In this document: one piece after another, positions 9,090 through 17,207 of the stretch
How the letters are laid out: each line of letters starts with the position of its first letter
How positions within the stretch are numbered: the first letter of the stretch is position 1
NCBI GenBank assembly: GCA_902800435.1
Contig: CADCEQ010000012.1
Location: forward strand, 1-64,000
Origin: an uncultured Prevotellaceae bacterium
Lineage (GTDB): Bacteria; Bacteroidota; Bacteroidia; Bacteroidales; Bacteroidaceae
DNA: 64,000 nucleotides
Direction of reading: 5' to 3'
Made by a program: the position numbers and the translations under genes
The notes under the pieces: generated by a model
Database searches by the model: none
Told to the model about the DNA's origin: nothing
The model's input: only the letters and a program-made list of their open reading frames with translations

Positions 9090-10496
9090 TTACGCCTTCA
9101 GCTTGAAGGAGTTCTCGATGCTGCTGATTTCGGCTGAGAAGGCCTTGTCGACACGGAGCCGTTCCTCAATGGCGGAACAGCTGTGAAGCACCGTCGAGTG
9201 GTCGCGGCCGCCAATGAGCTGACCGATGCGCGAAGCGGGCATCTTGGTGTACTTCTGGGCGAGATACATCGAGACCTGACGCACCAGGACGTAGTCGCGC
9301 TTGCGGCTCTTACTGAAGACCTGCTGCTGGGGAACGTTGAAATGGCCGCAGACCTTCTCCAAGATATCGTCGACGGTAAGCGGGTGGTTGTCGACCTTGA
9401 CGGCGCGCTTAATGACACGCTCGGCCAGTCGCATATCGACGCTGCTGTTGTAGACGATGCTATAGGCCATCAGCGAGTTGACCACGCCCTCCAAGTCGCG
9501 GACGCTGCCGTTGGCAGTCTCGGCAATAAACTGGATGACGTCGGCAGGAATCTTCAGACCGTCGCGCCGGCACTTGGCATTGAGAATGTCGATGCAAAGC
9601 TGCACGTTGGGCTTCTCCATCTCGGCGATGAGTCCGCACGAAAAGCGCGTCAGCATACGGTCCTTCAGCCAGTCAAGGTCGACGGGCGGACGGTCGCTGG
9701 CCAGGATAATCTGCTTGCCCAGACGGAACAAGTGGTCGAAGATGTGGAAGAAGGTGGCGACAGTACGCTCTGCCGTTGCCCACTCCTGCACGTCGTCGAT
9801 AATCAGCATGTCGATGGTCTGGTAGAAGTTGATGAAGTCGTTGACGGTGTTGCGGCGGCTGGCATCGGTGAACTGCACCTGGAACAGGCGGGCTGAGACG
9901 TAGAGCACGCGCTTACGCGGATACAGCTCCTTGCAGCGCACGCCTATAGCATTAATAAGGTGGGTCTTGCCACAGCCTGACGGTCCGAAAATAAAGAAGG
10001 GGTTGAACGTGGTCTTACCCGGATGCTCGGCAATGGAGAGTCCGACGGTGCGCGGCAGCTTGTTGGAGTCGCCCTCAATGAACGACTGGAAGGTCTTGTG
10101 CAGGTCAAGCTGCGGATTCAGGTCCTGAGGCGTAGCATCGAGCACCGTAGGCGACTGATTGCCACGGGCACGAGTCTCGGGCACGTCGATGTCAGCGGGC
10201 TGATCCACTTCCACGTCCTGTGTCAGCTTATGGGCTTTGTCGGTAACGATGCGGTAGTTGAGCTTGACCTTCGCCTTGAAGCTGTTGGTCAGCGCCCAGT
10301 ACATCAGCCGGATGTAGTATTGTTCCAGATATTCGCAGAAATAGGCGCTTGGAACCTGCAACAGCAGCGTGGCGTCGCTCTCCGAGTAAGACTCGAAGAC
10401 GATGGGCTCGAACCACGTTTTGTATTGCTGCTCAGTGACGTTCTGCCGTATCAGATGGAGGCAGTTGTCCCAAAGCGCCTTATGTTTGTTCTGCAT
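9090..10496 (-). CDS. dnaA: Chromosomal replication initiator DnaA
   Basis: 468 residues, the usual length. DnaA binds oriC DNA boxes and opens the origin. Domain I covers about residues 1-85 ('WDNCLHLIRQNVTEQQYKTWF'). A variable linker is followed by the AAA+ domain with Walker A GPSGCGKT near residue 172 and Walker B 'MLIIDDVQ'. Domain IV carries the DNA-binding signature 'GGRDHSTVLHSC' near the C-terminus. It is monocistronic: a TonB receptor converges from one side and an MCE gene lies 275 bp upstream on the same strand. No dnaN or recF neighbour is present. No convincing cluster of TTATCCACA boxes was found in the upstream gap, so an adjacent oriC is not supported. Confidence 0.98.
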   Translation of the reverse strand: MQNKHKALWDNCLHLIRQNVTEQQYKTWFEPIVFESYSESDATLLLQVPSAYFCEYLEQYYIRLMYWALTNSFKAKVKLNYRIVTDKAHKLTQDVEVDQPADIDVPETRARGNQSPTVLDATPQDLNPQLDLHKTFQSFIEGDSNKLPRTVGLSIAEHPGKTTFNPFFIFGPSGCGKTHLINAIGVRCKELYPRKRVLYVSARLFQVQFTDASRRNTVNDFINFYQTIDMLIIDDVQEWATAERTVATFFHIFDHLFRLGKQIILASDRPPVDLDWLKDRMLTRFSCGLIAEMEKPNVQLCIDILNAKCRRDGLKIPADVIQFIAETANGSVRDLEGVVNSLMAYSIVYNSSVDMRLAERVIKRAVKVDNHPLTVDDILEKVCGHFNVPQQQVFSKSRKRDYVLVRQVSMYLAQKYTKMPASRIGQLIGGRDHSTVLHSCSAIEERLRVDKAFSAEISSIENSFKLKA

Positions 10497-10558
10497 CTGG
10501 CGTTCTAAGTTAAATAATAATAGGATTCGGTCTAACCTATGGTTTTTTCATTTCGAGT

Positions 10559-10567
10559 GCAAAGTTC
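10559..10567 (-). promoter_or_regulatory. Possible dnaA promoter
   Basis: Read on the minus strand, GAACTTTGC differs from TAnnTTTGC at one defining base, about 63 bp before the dnaA ATG. The rest of the 10497-10771 gap is AT-rich with poly-T tracts and contains no supported gene. Confidence 0.4.
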
Positions 10568-10771
10568 GCCTTTTTTTTTGAATTGTGCAAATTCAGTGTT
10601 TTTCTACACCTAAAAGTTTCCCGCGTAACTGACTATCTTCGCGGCATTTAAGATGTTTCACACTTTTTCAGGAAGCAGACCTATTGCGAAAGTTAAACCT
10701 TCTATTTATCAGCGCCTTACGCTTCCGCCAATCGGACTTTCGAGAAAGTTTTTATTTAGACGAAATTAAAA

Positions 10772-11674
10772 TTACTTATCTTTTTTGCCGAAAATCGAGA
10801 AGTGAACATAGCGTTTTGGATGACCCTTTAAATCAATCATCAGCGAGTCGGCATGCATCATCGTCGCATTCAGATTGTTATACAGTCCGGGGTCGCGCAT
10901 GAGCAGTCCAAGGGTGCCTTCGTTGCTGTTCAGACGGGCTGTCATTTGCTCCACGTTGCGCATGGTCTGGTCGACCTTGGCCATCGTCGAGGCAACGTCG
11001 ATGGTGGTCAGGCTGCGCGTCAGAGTGTCGGCATTGGCCATCACGCCGTCGGCCTTGCTCATGATGCCAGGCAACTGGCGGTTCAGGCTCGCGGTGAGCT
11101 GGTGCAGCTGCTGGGTGGTGGTGGTCAGCCCCGAGGTGATATTCTCTACGTTATGCATGGAGCGGGAAATGGTGGGGTCGGCCAACAGCGTGTTAACCGA
11201 AGCCAGGATGGAGTCGAGCTTGGGCAGCATCTTCTCTATCTGGGGCACCATCGTTGCCGCCTTGTCCATCAGTCCCGAAGCCGTCTGCCCGATGATAGTG
11301 TCGCCGACAGCCATCTTGCCGTCTGCGACATTGCCCAACTTCAGCTCCAGCTTCACGTTGCCCAACAGGTCGCTGGCAATCTCGGCCTTCGTGCCCTGCG
11401 GCAGCACGAGTTCCTCGTCGAGCCCTACGGCAGCCACAATCTGGTCGGGACGGGAGTAGTCGCAGTCGATGGACTCCACCGTGCCAACCTTCATGCCGTT
11501 GACATAGACAGGACTCGTGGCTGACAGTCCGCTGACATTATCGAACAAAACCATATAGGTGTTGCCCTCAGAGAACATGCTCAGCCCCTTTAGGAACTTC
11601 ATACCAAAGAACAGCAGGACAAGGCCGACAATGGCCACAAGAGCTATCTGGACTTCCTTCGTAAAGAATTTCAT
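10772..11674 (-). CDS. MCE/MlaD-family lipid transport protein
   Basis: 300-residue inner-membrane-anchored periplasmic protein. One N-terminal membrane helix ('VQIALVAIVGLVLLFFGMKF') is followed by an MCE domain at about residues 38-115 ('YMVLFDNVSGLSATSPVYVNGMKVGTVESI'). A long helical, Gln/Thr/Asn-rich C-terminal region follows (about 130-290). MCE proteins such as MlaD bind and shuttle phospholipids between membranes (family knowledge). The gene lies 9 bp after the amidase gene and is probably co-transcribed with it. No MlaE/MlaF partners are in the window. Confidence 0.9.
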   Translation of the reverse strand: MKFFTKEVQIALVAIVGLVLLFFGMKFLKGLSMFSEGNTYMVLFDNVSGLSATSPVYVNGMKVGTVESIDCDYSRPDQIVAAVGLDEELVLPQGTKAEIASDLLGNVKLELKLGNVADGKMAVGDTIIGQTASGLMDKAATMVPQIEKMLPKLDSILASVNTLLADPTISRSMHNVENITSGLTTTTQQLHQLTASLNRQLPGIMSKADGVMANADTLTRSLTTIDVASTMAKVDQTMRNVEQMTARLNSNEGTLGLLMRDPGLYNNLNATMMHADSLMIDLKGHPKRYVHFSIFGKKDK

Positions 11675-11683
11675 ATCGCGTTA

Positions 11684-12934
11684 TTACCTTTTTACTTTAT
11701 TGTTCTTATATTCGCGGATGGCCTCGTTGACATCCATCTTCTTGTCGCCACGGAAGGCGATGATGAAGGCCTCGGGGAACTTCGGGAGCACCTCCTTGCG
11801 CAGACGGTAGATTTCCTGATAGTTGGTCGACGCGCCAACGGTGTACTTATAGATGCCGCCCTCACGATAGTATGCTGCGTCGGTGCGGCCTTTCAGCAGT
11901 CGGTTGCCTGGCTTCAGCAAGCTGCCGCTGGTCAGGATCTGAACCTTGAAGACGGGAGCATCGCCAGCAGTTGCCGGTTCAGCGGGTTGCTCGTCGGCCA
12001 CGGGCTGCGACAAGAGCGGCTGCGGAGCCGGTTGTGTCTGGGCGAGCGTGTTGTCGGCAGGCTCCTTCACCTTCTCAGCGGGCTTTTCTTGCGGAGTTGG
12101 TTCGGGCAGCTCGGTGGCAGGCTTATAGGGCACCTTGATGTTGGGCGCCACCTTATTCTTATAAGCTACGAAAGCGTTGTAGAAACCACGCGTGTACTGC
12201 TGCAGGGCACGGTCGCTGTTCATGTACTGCTCCTCGTCGGGGGTAGAGATGAAGCCCAGCTCCATCAAGCAGGCAGGCATCGACGTCAGACGCAGCACGG
12301 CGAGGTTGTCCTGATAGACGCCCTTGTCCTGACGTCCCGTGGCCGAACAAATGTTCTTCTGCATGAACTTGGCCAGCTGAATACTGTTCTCCAAATTCTT
12401 GTCCTGCACCAGTTCGAAGAGGATATTACTCTCAGGCGAATTGGGGTCGAAACCCTCGTAGTGCTGCTGGTAGTCCTTCTCGTAGAGGATGACGGCATTC
12501 TCGCGCTTGGCCACCTCCAAGTTCTCAATATAGCCCTGTTTGTTGCCGTCACGACGGCTGCGGCCCAGTGTGTAGGTCTGGTAGCCGCGGGCGATGTGTC
12601 CTCTCGGCAGAGAGTTGATGTGTACGGAGACGAAGAGGTCGGCCTTGGCCTTGTTGGCAATCTCGGCGCGCTGCCATAGTTCGATGAAGCGGTCGGTCTT
12701 GCGTGTATAGACGACCTTCACGTCGGGACAGTTCTGCTCGATGATGCGACCGAAGGCCAGTGCGTAGCGCAGCGTGAGCGTCTTCTCCTTCGTAATCTTA
12801 CCCTTGGCCCCGGGGTCACCGCCGCCATGCCCGGCGTCGATACACAGCGTAAAACTTTTCTTCTGAGCACCGTCCACAGACAGGGCGAGACTCAGCAGTA
12901 GCACGAGGATGGCGGTCAGTCTTCTGTATATCAT
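11684..12934 (-). CDS. N-acetylmuramoyl-L-alanine amidase with SPOR domain
   Basis: 416-residue periplasmic enzyme that cleaves the amide between MurNAc and the stem peptide during cell separation. A signal peptide covers about residues 1-22. An Amidase_3 domain follows, with zinc ligand motif 'DAGHGGGDPGA', 'SVHINSLP' and a catalytic-region glutamate in 'LMELGFIST'. A Pro/Glu-rich linker at about 270-330 leads to a C-terminal SPOR-like domain ('FKVQILTSGS...') that targets denuded glycan at the septum. A TACCTTTG box ends 5 bases before the ATG, so the mRNA may be leaderless. Confidence 0.94.
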   Translation of the reverse strand: MIYRRLTAILVLLLSLALSVDGAQKKSFTLCIDAGHGGGDPGAKGKITKEKTLTLRYALAFGRIIEQNCPDVKVVYTRKTDRFIELWQRAEIANKAKADLFVSVHINSLPRGHIARGYQTYTLGRSRRDGNKQGYIENLEVAKRENAVILYEKDYQQHYEGFDPNSPESNILFELVQDKNLENSIQLAKFMQKNICSATGRQDKGVYQDNLAVLRLTSMPACLMELGFISTPDEEQYMNSDRALQQYTRGFYNAFVAYKNKVAPNIKVPYKPATELPEPTPQEKPAEKVKEPADNTLAQTQPAPQPLLSQPVADEQPAEPATAGDAPVFKVQILTSGSLLKPGNRLLKGRTDAAYYREGGIYKYTVGASTNYQEIYRLRKEVLPKFPEAFIIAFRGDKKMDVNEAIREYKNNKVKR

Positions 12935-12939
12935 TTGTG

Positions 12940-12947
12940 CAAAGGTA
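12940..12947 (-). promoter_or_regulatory. TACCTTTG box abutting the amidase ATG
   Basis: Perfect TAnnTTTG on the minus strand with only 5 bases between the box and the ATG at 12934. It lies in the 33-bp gap after folB. With Bacteroidota spacing, the transcript would start at or next to the start codon. Confidence 0.65.
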
Positions 12948-12967
12948 CGGCTTTTCCGTTAAAAAAG

Positions 12968-13354
12968 CTATAATGTCGGCTCAGTTTTATCATTTATTAA
13001 GTGTAGCTCCACGCCGGCACCCTCGCTGTCGGCCCCCATCGGCGGGCACGTCTTGGTCAGCCAGAGATCGATGGAGGTGATTTGCGGGAAGTCGCGCAGC
13101 AGGGCTTTTGCTATGCGGCCGGCAACATGCTCCAACAGTTGAGATGGCACCGCCATCTCACAGCGGACAAGCCGGTAGACGGCGGCGTAGTCGAGCGTGT
13201 CGGCGACGGCGTCGGAGTCCATCGCCGCCTGCCACGGGTAGCCGATGCGCAGGGTGACGGTAAAGTCGCCGCCAACCTCGCGCTCCTGGGGCAGCACGCC
13301 GTGCAGCGCCCTAAACCTCAGCTTCTCCAGTCGGATGTATGTCTGCAGCTTCAT
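12968..13354 (-). CDS. folB: Dihydroneopterin aldolase FolB
   Basis: 128 residues, usual family length. It converts 7,8-dihydroneopterin to 6-hydroxymethyl-dihydropterin in folate synthesis. The sequence starts 'IRLEKLRFRALHGVLPQER' and contains 'TLDYAAVYRLV' and 'SQLLEHVAGRIA', matching the conserved substrate-binding regions. Its ATG lies inside the 3' end of the preceding gene, a 44-bp overlap in another frame. The start is kept because it gives the normal FolB N-terminus. FolK lies elsewhere in the window (48552-49016). Confidence 0.95.
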   Translation of the reverse strand: MKLQTYIRLEKLRFRALHGVLPQEREVGGDFTVTLRIGYPWQAAMDSDAVADTLDYAAVYRLVRCEMAVPSQLLEHVAGRIAKALLRDFPQITSIDLWLTKTCPPMGADSEGAGVELHLINDKTEPTL

Positions 13355-14021
13355 CGCCAGTATCTGTTACGTCGGCAGCGCCGCCGGCATATTTCTTCAG
13401 GGCGCGCTCCACGCCGATTTTCCAGGTGTTGATGTTTTCGCTCTGCAACTGCAGCGATGCCACGAGCTTGACGACGTGGTCGATGGGCATACGGTAGCGC
13501 AGCACACCCGAGATGAGCTTGGCGTAGTTCCAGTACTCGGGGTTGAACTTCTCCGAGAGTCCCTCGACAGTGGTCTTGTAGCCACGCTTATTCTCGAACT
13601 GGAAGTCGTAGCGCTTCGTGCCGTCGGGGTTCATCTGCTTCAGAATCTTGCCGTGGGTCACGGTCTTGGGCAGCACAATGCCCTCCTCGTCGTCCTGCAA
13701 GCCAGTGAAAATCTCGTAGGGCCGGCCGTCGAGCAGTCCGACGAAGGCCACCCACTTCTCCTTGTTGTTCTGGAAACGCACCACGTCGCACTCCAATACT
13801 TGCGGCCTGACCTCGGTCACCTCGGGGTGGTGGTTCTCGTCGGCGTATTCGATGGCCTGTGCCGACAACTGCATCAGCATCTCAGCCTCCTCGGGGTTAA
13901 GCGCTTGCAAACAGCGACCGAGCACACCGGCGACCGTCTCTTCCGACACAGGATTCTCACCTTTCTGGCTGATACGTGCCAGTACCCGTGCCACGTCATT
14001 CAAATTCTGTTCCTTTGTCAT
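13311..14021 (-). CDS. Stand-alone homologue of the NrdJ C-terminal region
   Basis: 236-residue protein with no signal peptide. The middle and C-terminal parts ('GRPYEIFTGLQDDEEGI', 'KRYDFQFENKRGYKTTVEGL', 'INTWKIGVERALKKY') resemble the C-terminal portion of Bacteroidales adenosylcobalamin-dependent ribonucleotide reductase (recognised from memory, not searched). The catalytic barrel and redox-active cysteines of a reductase are absent, so it cannot reduce nucleotides itself. A regulatory or accessory role is inference. The last 44 bp overlap folB in a different frame. No promoter box is visible in the 74 bp upstream, which contain a 53-bp tandem duplication, so it may depend on read-through from the metallopeptidase gene. 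Confidence 0.7.
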   Translation of the reverse strand: MTKEQNLNDVARVLARISQKGENPVSEETVAGVLGRCLQALNPEEAEMLMQLSAQAIEYADENHHPEVTEVRPQVLECDVVRFQNNKEKWVAFVGLLDGRPYEIFTGLQDDEEGIVLPKTVTHGKILKQMNPDGTKRYDFQFENKRGYKTTVEGLSEKFNPEYWNYAKLISGVLRYRMPIDHVVKLVASLQLQSENINTWKIGVERALKKYAGGAADVTDTGDEAADIHPTGEAEV

Positions 14022-14023
14022 AT

Positions 14024-14130
14024 TCTCAGTTTTTGCTTATTCTCATTTCTTGATCACCTTCTTGCCACCGACAATGTCTCAGTTTTTGCTTATTCTCATT
14101 TCTTGATCACCTTCTTGCCACCGACAATGT
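14024..14130. repeat. 53-bp perfect tandem duplication
   Basis: Bases 14024-14076 are repeated exactly at 14077-14129. The unit covers the last codons and stop of the metallopeptidase gene plus the following 19-20 bases. The downstream gap therefore carries an extra copy of the gene's tail (VGGKKVIKK-stop). It is recent, or an assembly artefact. Confidence 0.95.
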
Positions 14131-16537
14131 AGACGCCATGAGGCAGTCCGTCGAGCGACGTTGTGCCGTGCCTGACAATCTGACCCGACAACGAGTAGAC
14201 ATTATCAGGAGCCTGGCGGCCTGCGCCCTCGTCAGCCACGTCGCGAATGGCGGTCGGATAGTCGTTGTTGTTGGCCTTGCCATAGACATTGGTCTGGTAG
14301 AGTTTCACGCGGTAGGGCCACTGCTCGGCAGGGCCCTCCTCCGACCAGCTGAGCCAGTCGCGCGTCCAGTAGCTGGTGGGGGCACCGCTCACCACGAGCC
14401 AAAGATAGCTGCAGTTGGCCGGGCAGTCGAAGGCAATGACGCCCTCGGGGTCGGCGTAGGTAGCCGTGGCAATGTCGCCATAGACGCGGGTGCCGTCTTT
14501 CTGCAGGGCCACGAAGCCATACTTCCATCCGGCCTTCGTCTTGTTGAAGGCAGTGTAGCCCGCCTTGCCGGCCTCGCCAATGAACTCGGCATAGACGGTC
14601 TTGCCGCCGGAGGGCACGTTCAGACGGATGGCATTGTTGCCGAAGTTCTCAATGCAGTTGGCAGCCGTCGGCGACCAGTATCCCTCGCTGTCCTTGGTCA
14701 GGGCGGTCTGGGCGCGCTTGTTGATGGTGGCCTTGCCGCGCTGGCGGATGGGGTCGAGGTCGAAGGTGGTCATCCGTGCGCCGTACTCCCACATCTCGTC
14801 GTTCAGCTGGTCCAGCTTCTTGGCAGAGCTGCCGGTCATCGTGAGCCGCATATAGGCCTGCAGCGGGTCCTCGGGACTCACCGACTTGTTCCAGAGCCGC
14901 GCCACGACGTCCATGCCGTGCTTATGGCAGAAGTAGTCCTGAATGAAGTAGTTGTTGTAGCGCAGGTCGACGCACAGCGGATGGCGGTGCAAGCCGTTGA
15001 GTGTGTTCGTCAGCCATTCGTTGTCGAACTGCATCGTGGGGTAGAACTTATAGGCCTGCCACTGGGCGCACATCTCCCAGAACACGTTCAGCGTCGACTG
15101 GCCCCAGTTGTACATCCAGCCGTTCTGGTTGTTGTTGTCGCAGTGGGTCTGGTACTGGAAACAGTGGCCTATCTCGTGGGCCACGGTCTGGCCGCTGCGC
15201 GAGGTGTGGGCACCATTCGAGAGCGTCAGCAGACCGATCATGTTGTCGATGCCGCTGCCGCTGGCCTCCCATTCGGTGGTGTAGCGCAGACGGATAATCA
15301 TCTTGTAGGTGTCCGACTTCGACTTGCCCTGATTGATGGTGATGAACTTCAGGCTGTCGGCATAGAACTCGAATATCTTGTCGGCCGTGCTCAGGATGGT
15401 TGCCACCGAGCCGGGAACGCCCGTGCCGTAGCCGGCCTCCCAGAACAGTATCCAATGCTTCGACTGCAGACTGCGGTCGTAGCACCACTGGCTGGAGGCA
15501 TTCTTCAGCTGGGCGTCGGTGCCGCAGGCGTTGATGCTGCAGTATATCTTCTTGTCGACGGCAGCAATGCGGTTCTTCAGCTGGGTGGTGGCGGTCGTCA
15601 GCTGACTCTTGGTCAGCGTGTAGTCGGCCACCGTTTGTAGCGCACTCTCAAGACCGGCCTTCAGGTTTGCCAGCGCCGTGGCCTTGCGGGGCACGTCCTC
15701 CCACCAGCCGATGACCTTCCCGGCGTAGTCGATGCGCTCCTGCAAGGCGTCGTACAGGGCGCGCGATGCCTGACCGTCCTTCAGCGCCGCCTGCAGTTGC
15801 ACAAGGGCTTCGGTCAGGGCGGCCTCGTCGTAGAGCGTGTTGCCTGCGTCGTCGGTACCCGTGCCCTCCAGGGCCTTCTGCGCCGTGCTGAGAGCTGCCG
15901 TCAGCGTCTCGGCCACGTCGTTCTGTATGCCCTTGTCGAGGAGTGCCTGCCCCTGCCCTATCAGGTTCTGCAGCTCCTGGGCATAGCTGGCAGCAGTCAC
16001 CTCGCCGGTGTATTGCAGCGTGAAGTTGTCGACGCACAGGTAGTTGCCCGTGGCGCCCTCGGCCTTCAAGCCGATTTCTACATTGGTTTTCTCTTCGAGG
16101 ACGGCAAACGTCACGGCATACTGCCGCATGGCCGTCACCTCGGTCGTGGAACTACCCGCAAACAGGCAGACACCTTTCTGGGCAGCACCTTTGTTGGTGG
16201 TGCTGCCACTGCCACTCTGCTGGATGTGCAGGGCCGAAGCCGTCAGCTTATAAGTGCCCTTGGGCAGGTTCCTGAGCGTCTGCGTGACCGAGGCATCGCC
16301 AATCTTCTGTCCGATGCTCACCCACGACTCAGCATAATAGCTGCCCTTCTTGAGCGAGAACACGCTATTGTTCTGCCGGCTCATGTTATTGACAGTCCAC
16401 CCCGTCGTCGTCTCAGTCTCAAACGACGGGTTCTGTATGAGGCTCGTGCGGTCGACGGTATCGGCCACAGCCAATCCGCCCCTCACCGCCATCAGCAGCA
16501 GAGCCACCCATAACCTCAGTAGGCTGTTGTTGTGCAT
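14096..16537 (-). CDS. Secreted HEIGH metallopeptidase-like protein with C-terminal tail
   Basis: 813-residue secreted protein. The signal peptide ends near residue 25. A carbohydrate-binding-like beta sandwich covers about 30-175 ('NPSFETETTTGW', 'CVDNFTLQYTG'). A helical region follows (about 180-330). The catalytic-like region has a zinc motif HEIGH at about residue 453, followed by 'FWEMCAQWQAYKFYP' as possible third-ligand glutamate. This layout resembles the DUF6055-type proteins of Bacteroidota (recollection). The C-terminus ends in 'VYSLSGQIV...GVYIVGGKKVIKK', a secretion/anchoring-type tail. Substrate is unknown; host or plant glycoprotein is a guess. It begins 7 bp after the ParE stop codon on the same strand. 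Confidence 0.75.
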   Translation of the reverse strand: MHNNSLLRLWVALLLMAVRGGLAVADTVDRTSLIQNPSFETETTTGWTVNNMSRQNNSVFSLKKGSYYAESWVSIGQKIGDASVTQTLRNLPKGTYKLTASALHIQQSGSGSTTNKGAAQKGVCLFAGSSTTEVTAMRQYAVTFAVLEEKTNVEIGLKAEGATGNYLCVDNFTLQYTGEVTAASYAQELQNLIGQGQALLDKGIQNDVAETLTAALSTAQKALEGTGTDDAGNTLYDEAALTEALVQLQAALKDGQASRALYDALQERIDYAGKVIGWWEDVPRKATALANLKAGLESALQTVADYTLTKSQLTTATTQLKNRIAAVDKKIYCSINACGTDAQLKNASSQWCYDRSLQSKHWILFWEAGYGTGVPGSVATILSTADKIFEFYADSLKFITINQGKSKSDTYKMIIRLRYTTEWEASGSGIDNMIGLLTLSNGAHTSRSGQTVAHEIGHCFQYQTHCDNNNQNGWMYNWGQSTLNVFWEMCAQWQAYKFYPTMQFDNEWLTNTLNGLHRHPLCVDLRYNNYFIQDYFCHKHGMDVVARLWNKSVSPEDPLQAYMRLTMTGSSAKKLDQLNDEMWEYGARMTTFDLDPIRQRGKATINKRAQTALTKDSEGYWSPTAANCIENFGNNAIRLNVPSGGKTVYAEFIGEAGKAGYTAFNKTKAGWKYGFVALQKDGTRVYGDIATATYADPEGVIAFDCPANCSYLWLVVSGAPTSYWTRDWLSWSEEGPAEQWPYRVKLYQTNVYGKANNNDYPTAIRDVADEGAGRQAPDNVYSLSGQIVRHGTTSLDGLPHGVYIVGGKKVIKK

Positions 16538-16544
16538 ATCTTGT

Positions 16545-16853
16545 CTATATCTTTTTCTTTAATCTGTCTGGATGCATTCGCATATCCCAAAAGGCTGCGA
16601 TGCACAACGTATTCCCCTTTACATAGTAAATCAACTTATGATAACGTCCAACATGAGTTGCCCGATATAGTATGTATCGGTCTCTCAGCAACGGCTCAGG
16701 GAAACCAATCTCCGGATATTTGAGCAACGTCTTTACCTTTTCGTCTATTTCATGAGCAAGATTTGACGTAGCCTGCTTTCCATAATGCTCGAGGTAGTAA
16801 TTGACCGTACTGCTAATATGCTTTAAAGCTTTGGCATTGTACTTAACTTGCAT
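16545..16853 (-). CDS. ParE/RelE-family toxin
   Basis: 102-residue basic protein of the RelE/ParE fold: 'LKHISSTVNYYLEHYGKQATSNLAHEI' N-terminal helices, then 'YPEIGFPEP' and the strand 'HKLIYYVKGNTLCIAAFWDMRMHPDRL'. ParE members poison gyrase while RelE members cut ribosome-bound mRNA; the target cannot be decided here. Its start overlaps the upstream antitoxin gene by 11 bp, the standard antitoxin-first type II arrangement. Confidence 0.85.
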   Translation of the reverse strand: MQVKYNAKALKHISSTVNYYLEHYGKQATSNLAHEIDEKVKTLLKYPEIGFPEPLLRDRYILYRATHVGRYHKLIYYVKGNTLCIAAFWDMRMHPDRLKKKI

Positions 16854-17094
16854 AGCTATCGATTTTATCCCATAGCATTTGCATTACTTCTCGGTGAGTG
16901 TAGGTTTCGCCACGTTCAAACTCACGTTCTCCCTCGTCAATGTCAGCTATAGCCTCACTGAAGGATTGCGGAACGCCTTGAGGCAAAGTTTGTACTTGTT
17001 CAATCACATGAGGTGAATAGGAAGCAACACCTACTGGTTCTTCCGCTGTCCATTCCGGCACTTCTTTTTCCATATTTGTGATAATATCTTCCAT
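16843..17094 (-). CDS. Putative antitoxin partner of ParE
   Basis: 83-residue acidic protein immediately upstream of and overlapping the toxin gene. The N-terminal half is low in recognisable motif. The C-terminus 'GETYTHREVMQMLWDKIDSYAS' looks like the toxin-wrapping helix of RelB/ParD-like antitoxins. A weak promoter match (GATATTTG, 17113-17120, minus strand) lies about 20 bp before the ATG. The call rests on position, size and partner rather than a clear DNA-binding domain. Confidence 0.75.
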   Translation of the reverse strand: MEDIITNMEKEVPEWTAEEPVGVASYSPHVIEQVQTLPQGVPQSFSEAIADIDEGEREFERGETYTHREVMQMLWDKIDSYAS

Positions 17095-17207
17095 ATCCTA
17101 CTTTTCTGCCTGCAAATATCGGTAAAAAATATGAAACGGCCAAATGTTTCAGGGAAAAGTTATCCAAACTACCGGCTTTTGTCTACTCTTAAGGAACGCG
17201 GGCACAC

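Noticed and set aside
10497..10771. Possible oriC next to dnaA
   Set aside because: The gap is AT-rich, but only single degenerate matches to TTATNCACA were found, with no cluster.
10684..10902. A 72-residue plus-strand frame upstream of dnaA
   Set aside because: It runs into the 3' end of the MCE gene on the other strand and shows no domain or good start.
13143..13161. Palindrome GAGATGGCACCGCCATCTC in folB as another inserted repeat
   Set aside because: The encoded 'EMAVPSQLLEHV' aligns with ordinary FolB without extra residues, so it is probably chance or selection on codons.
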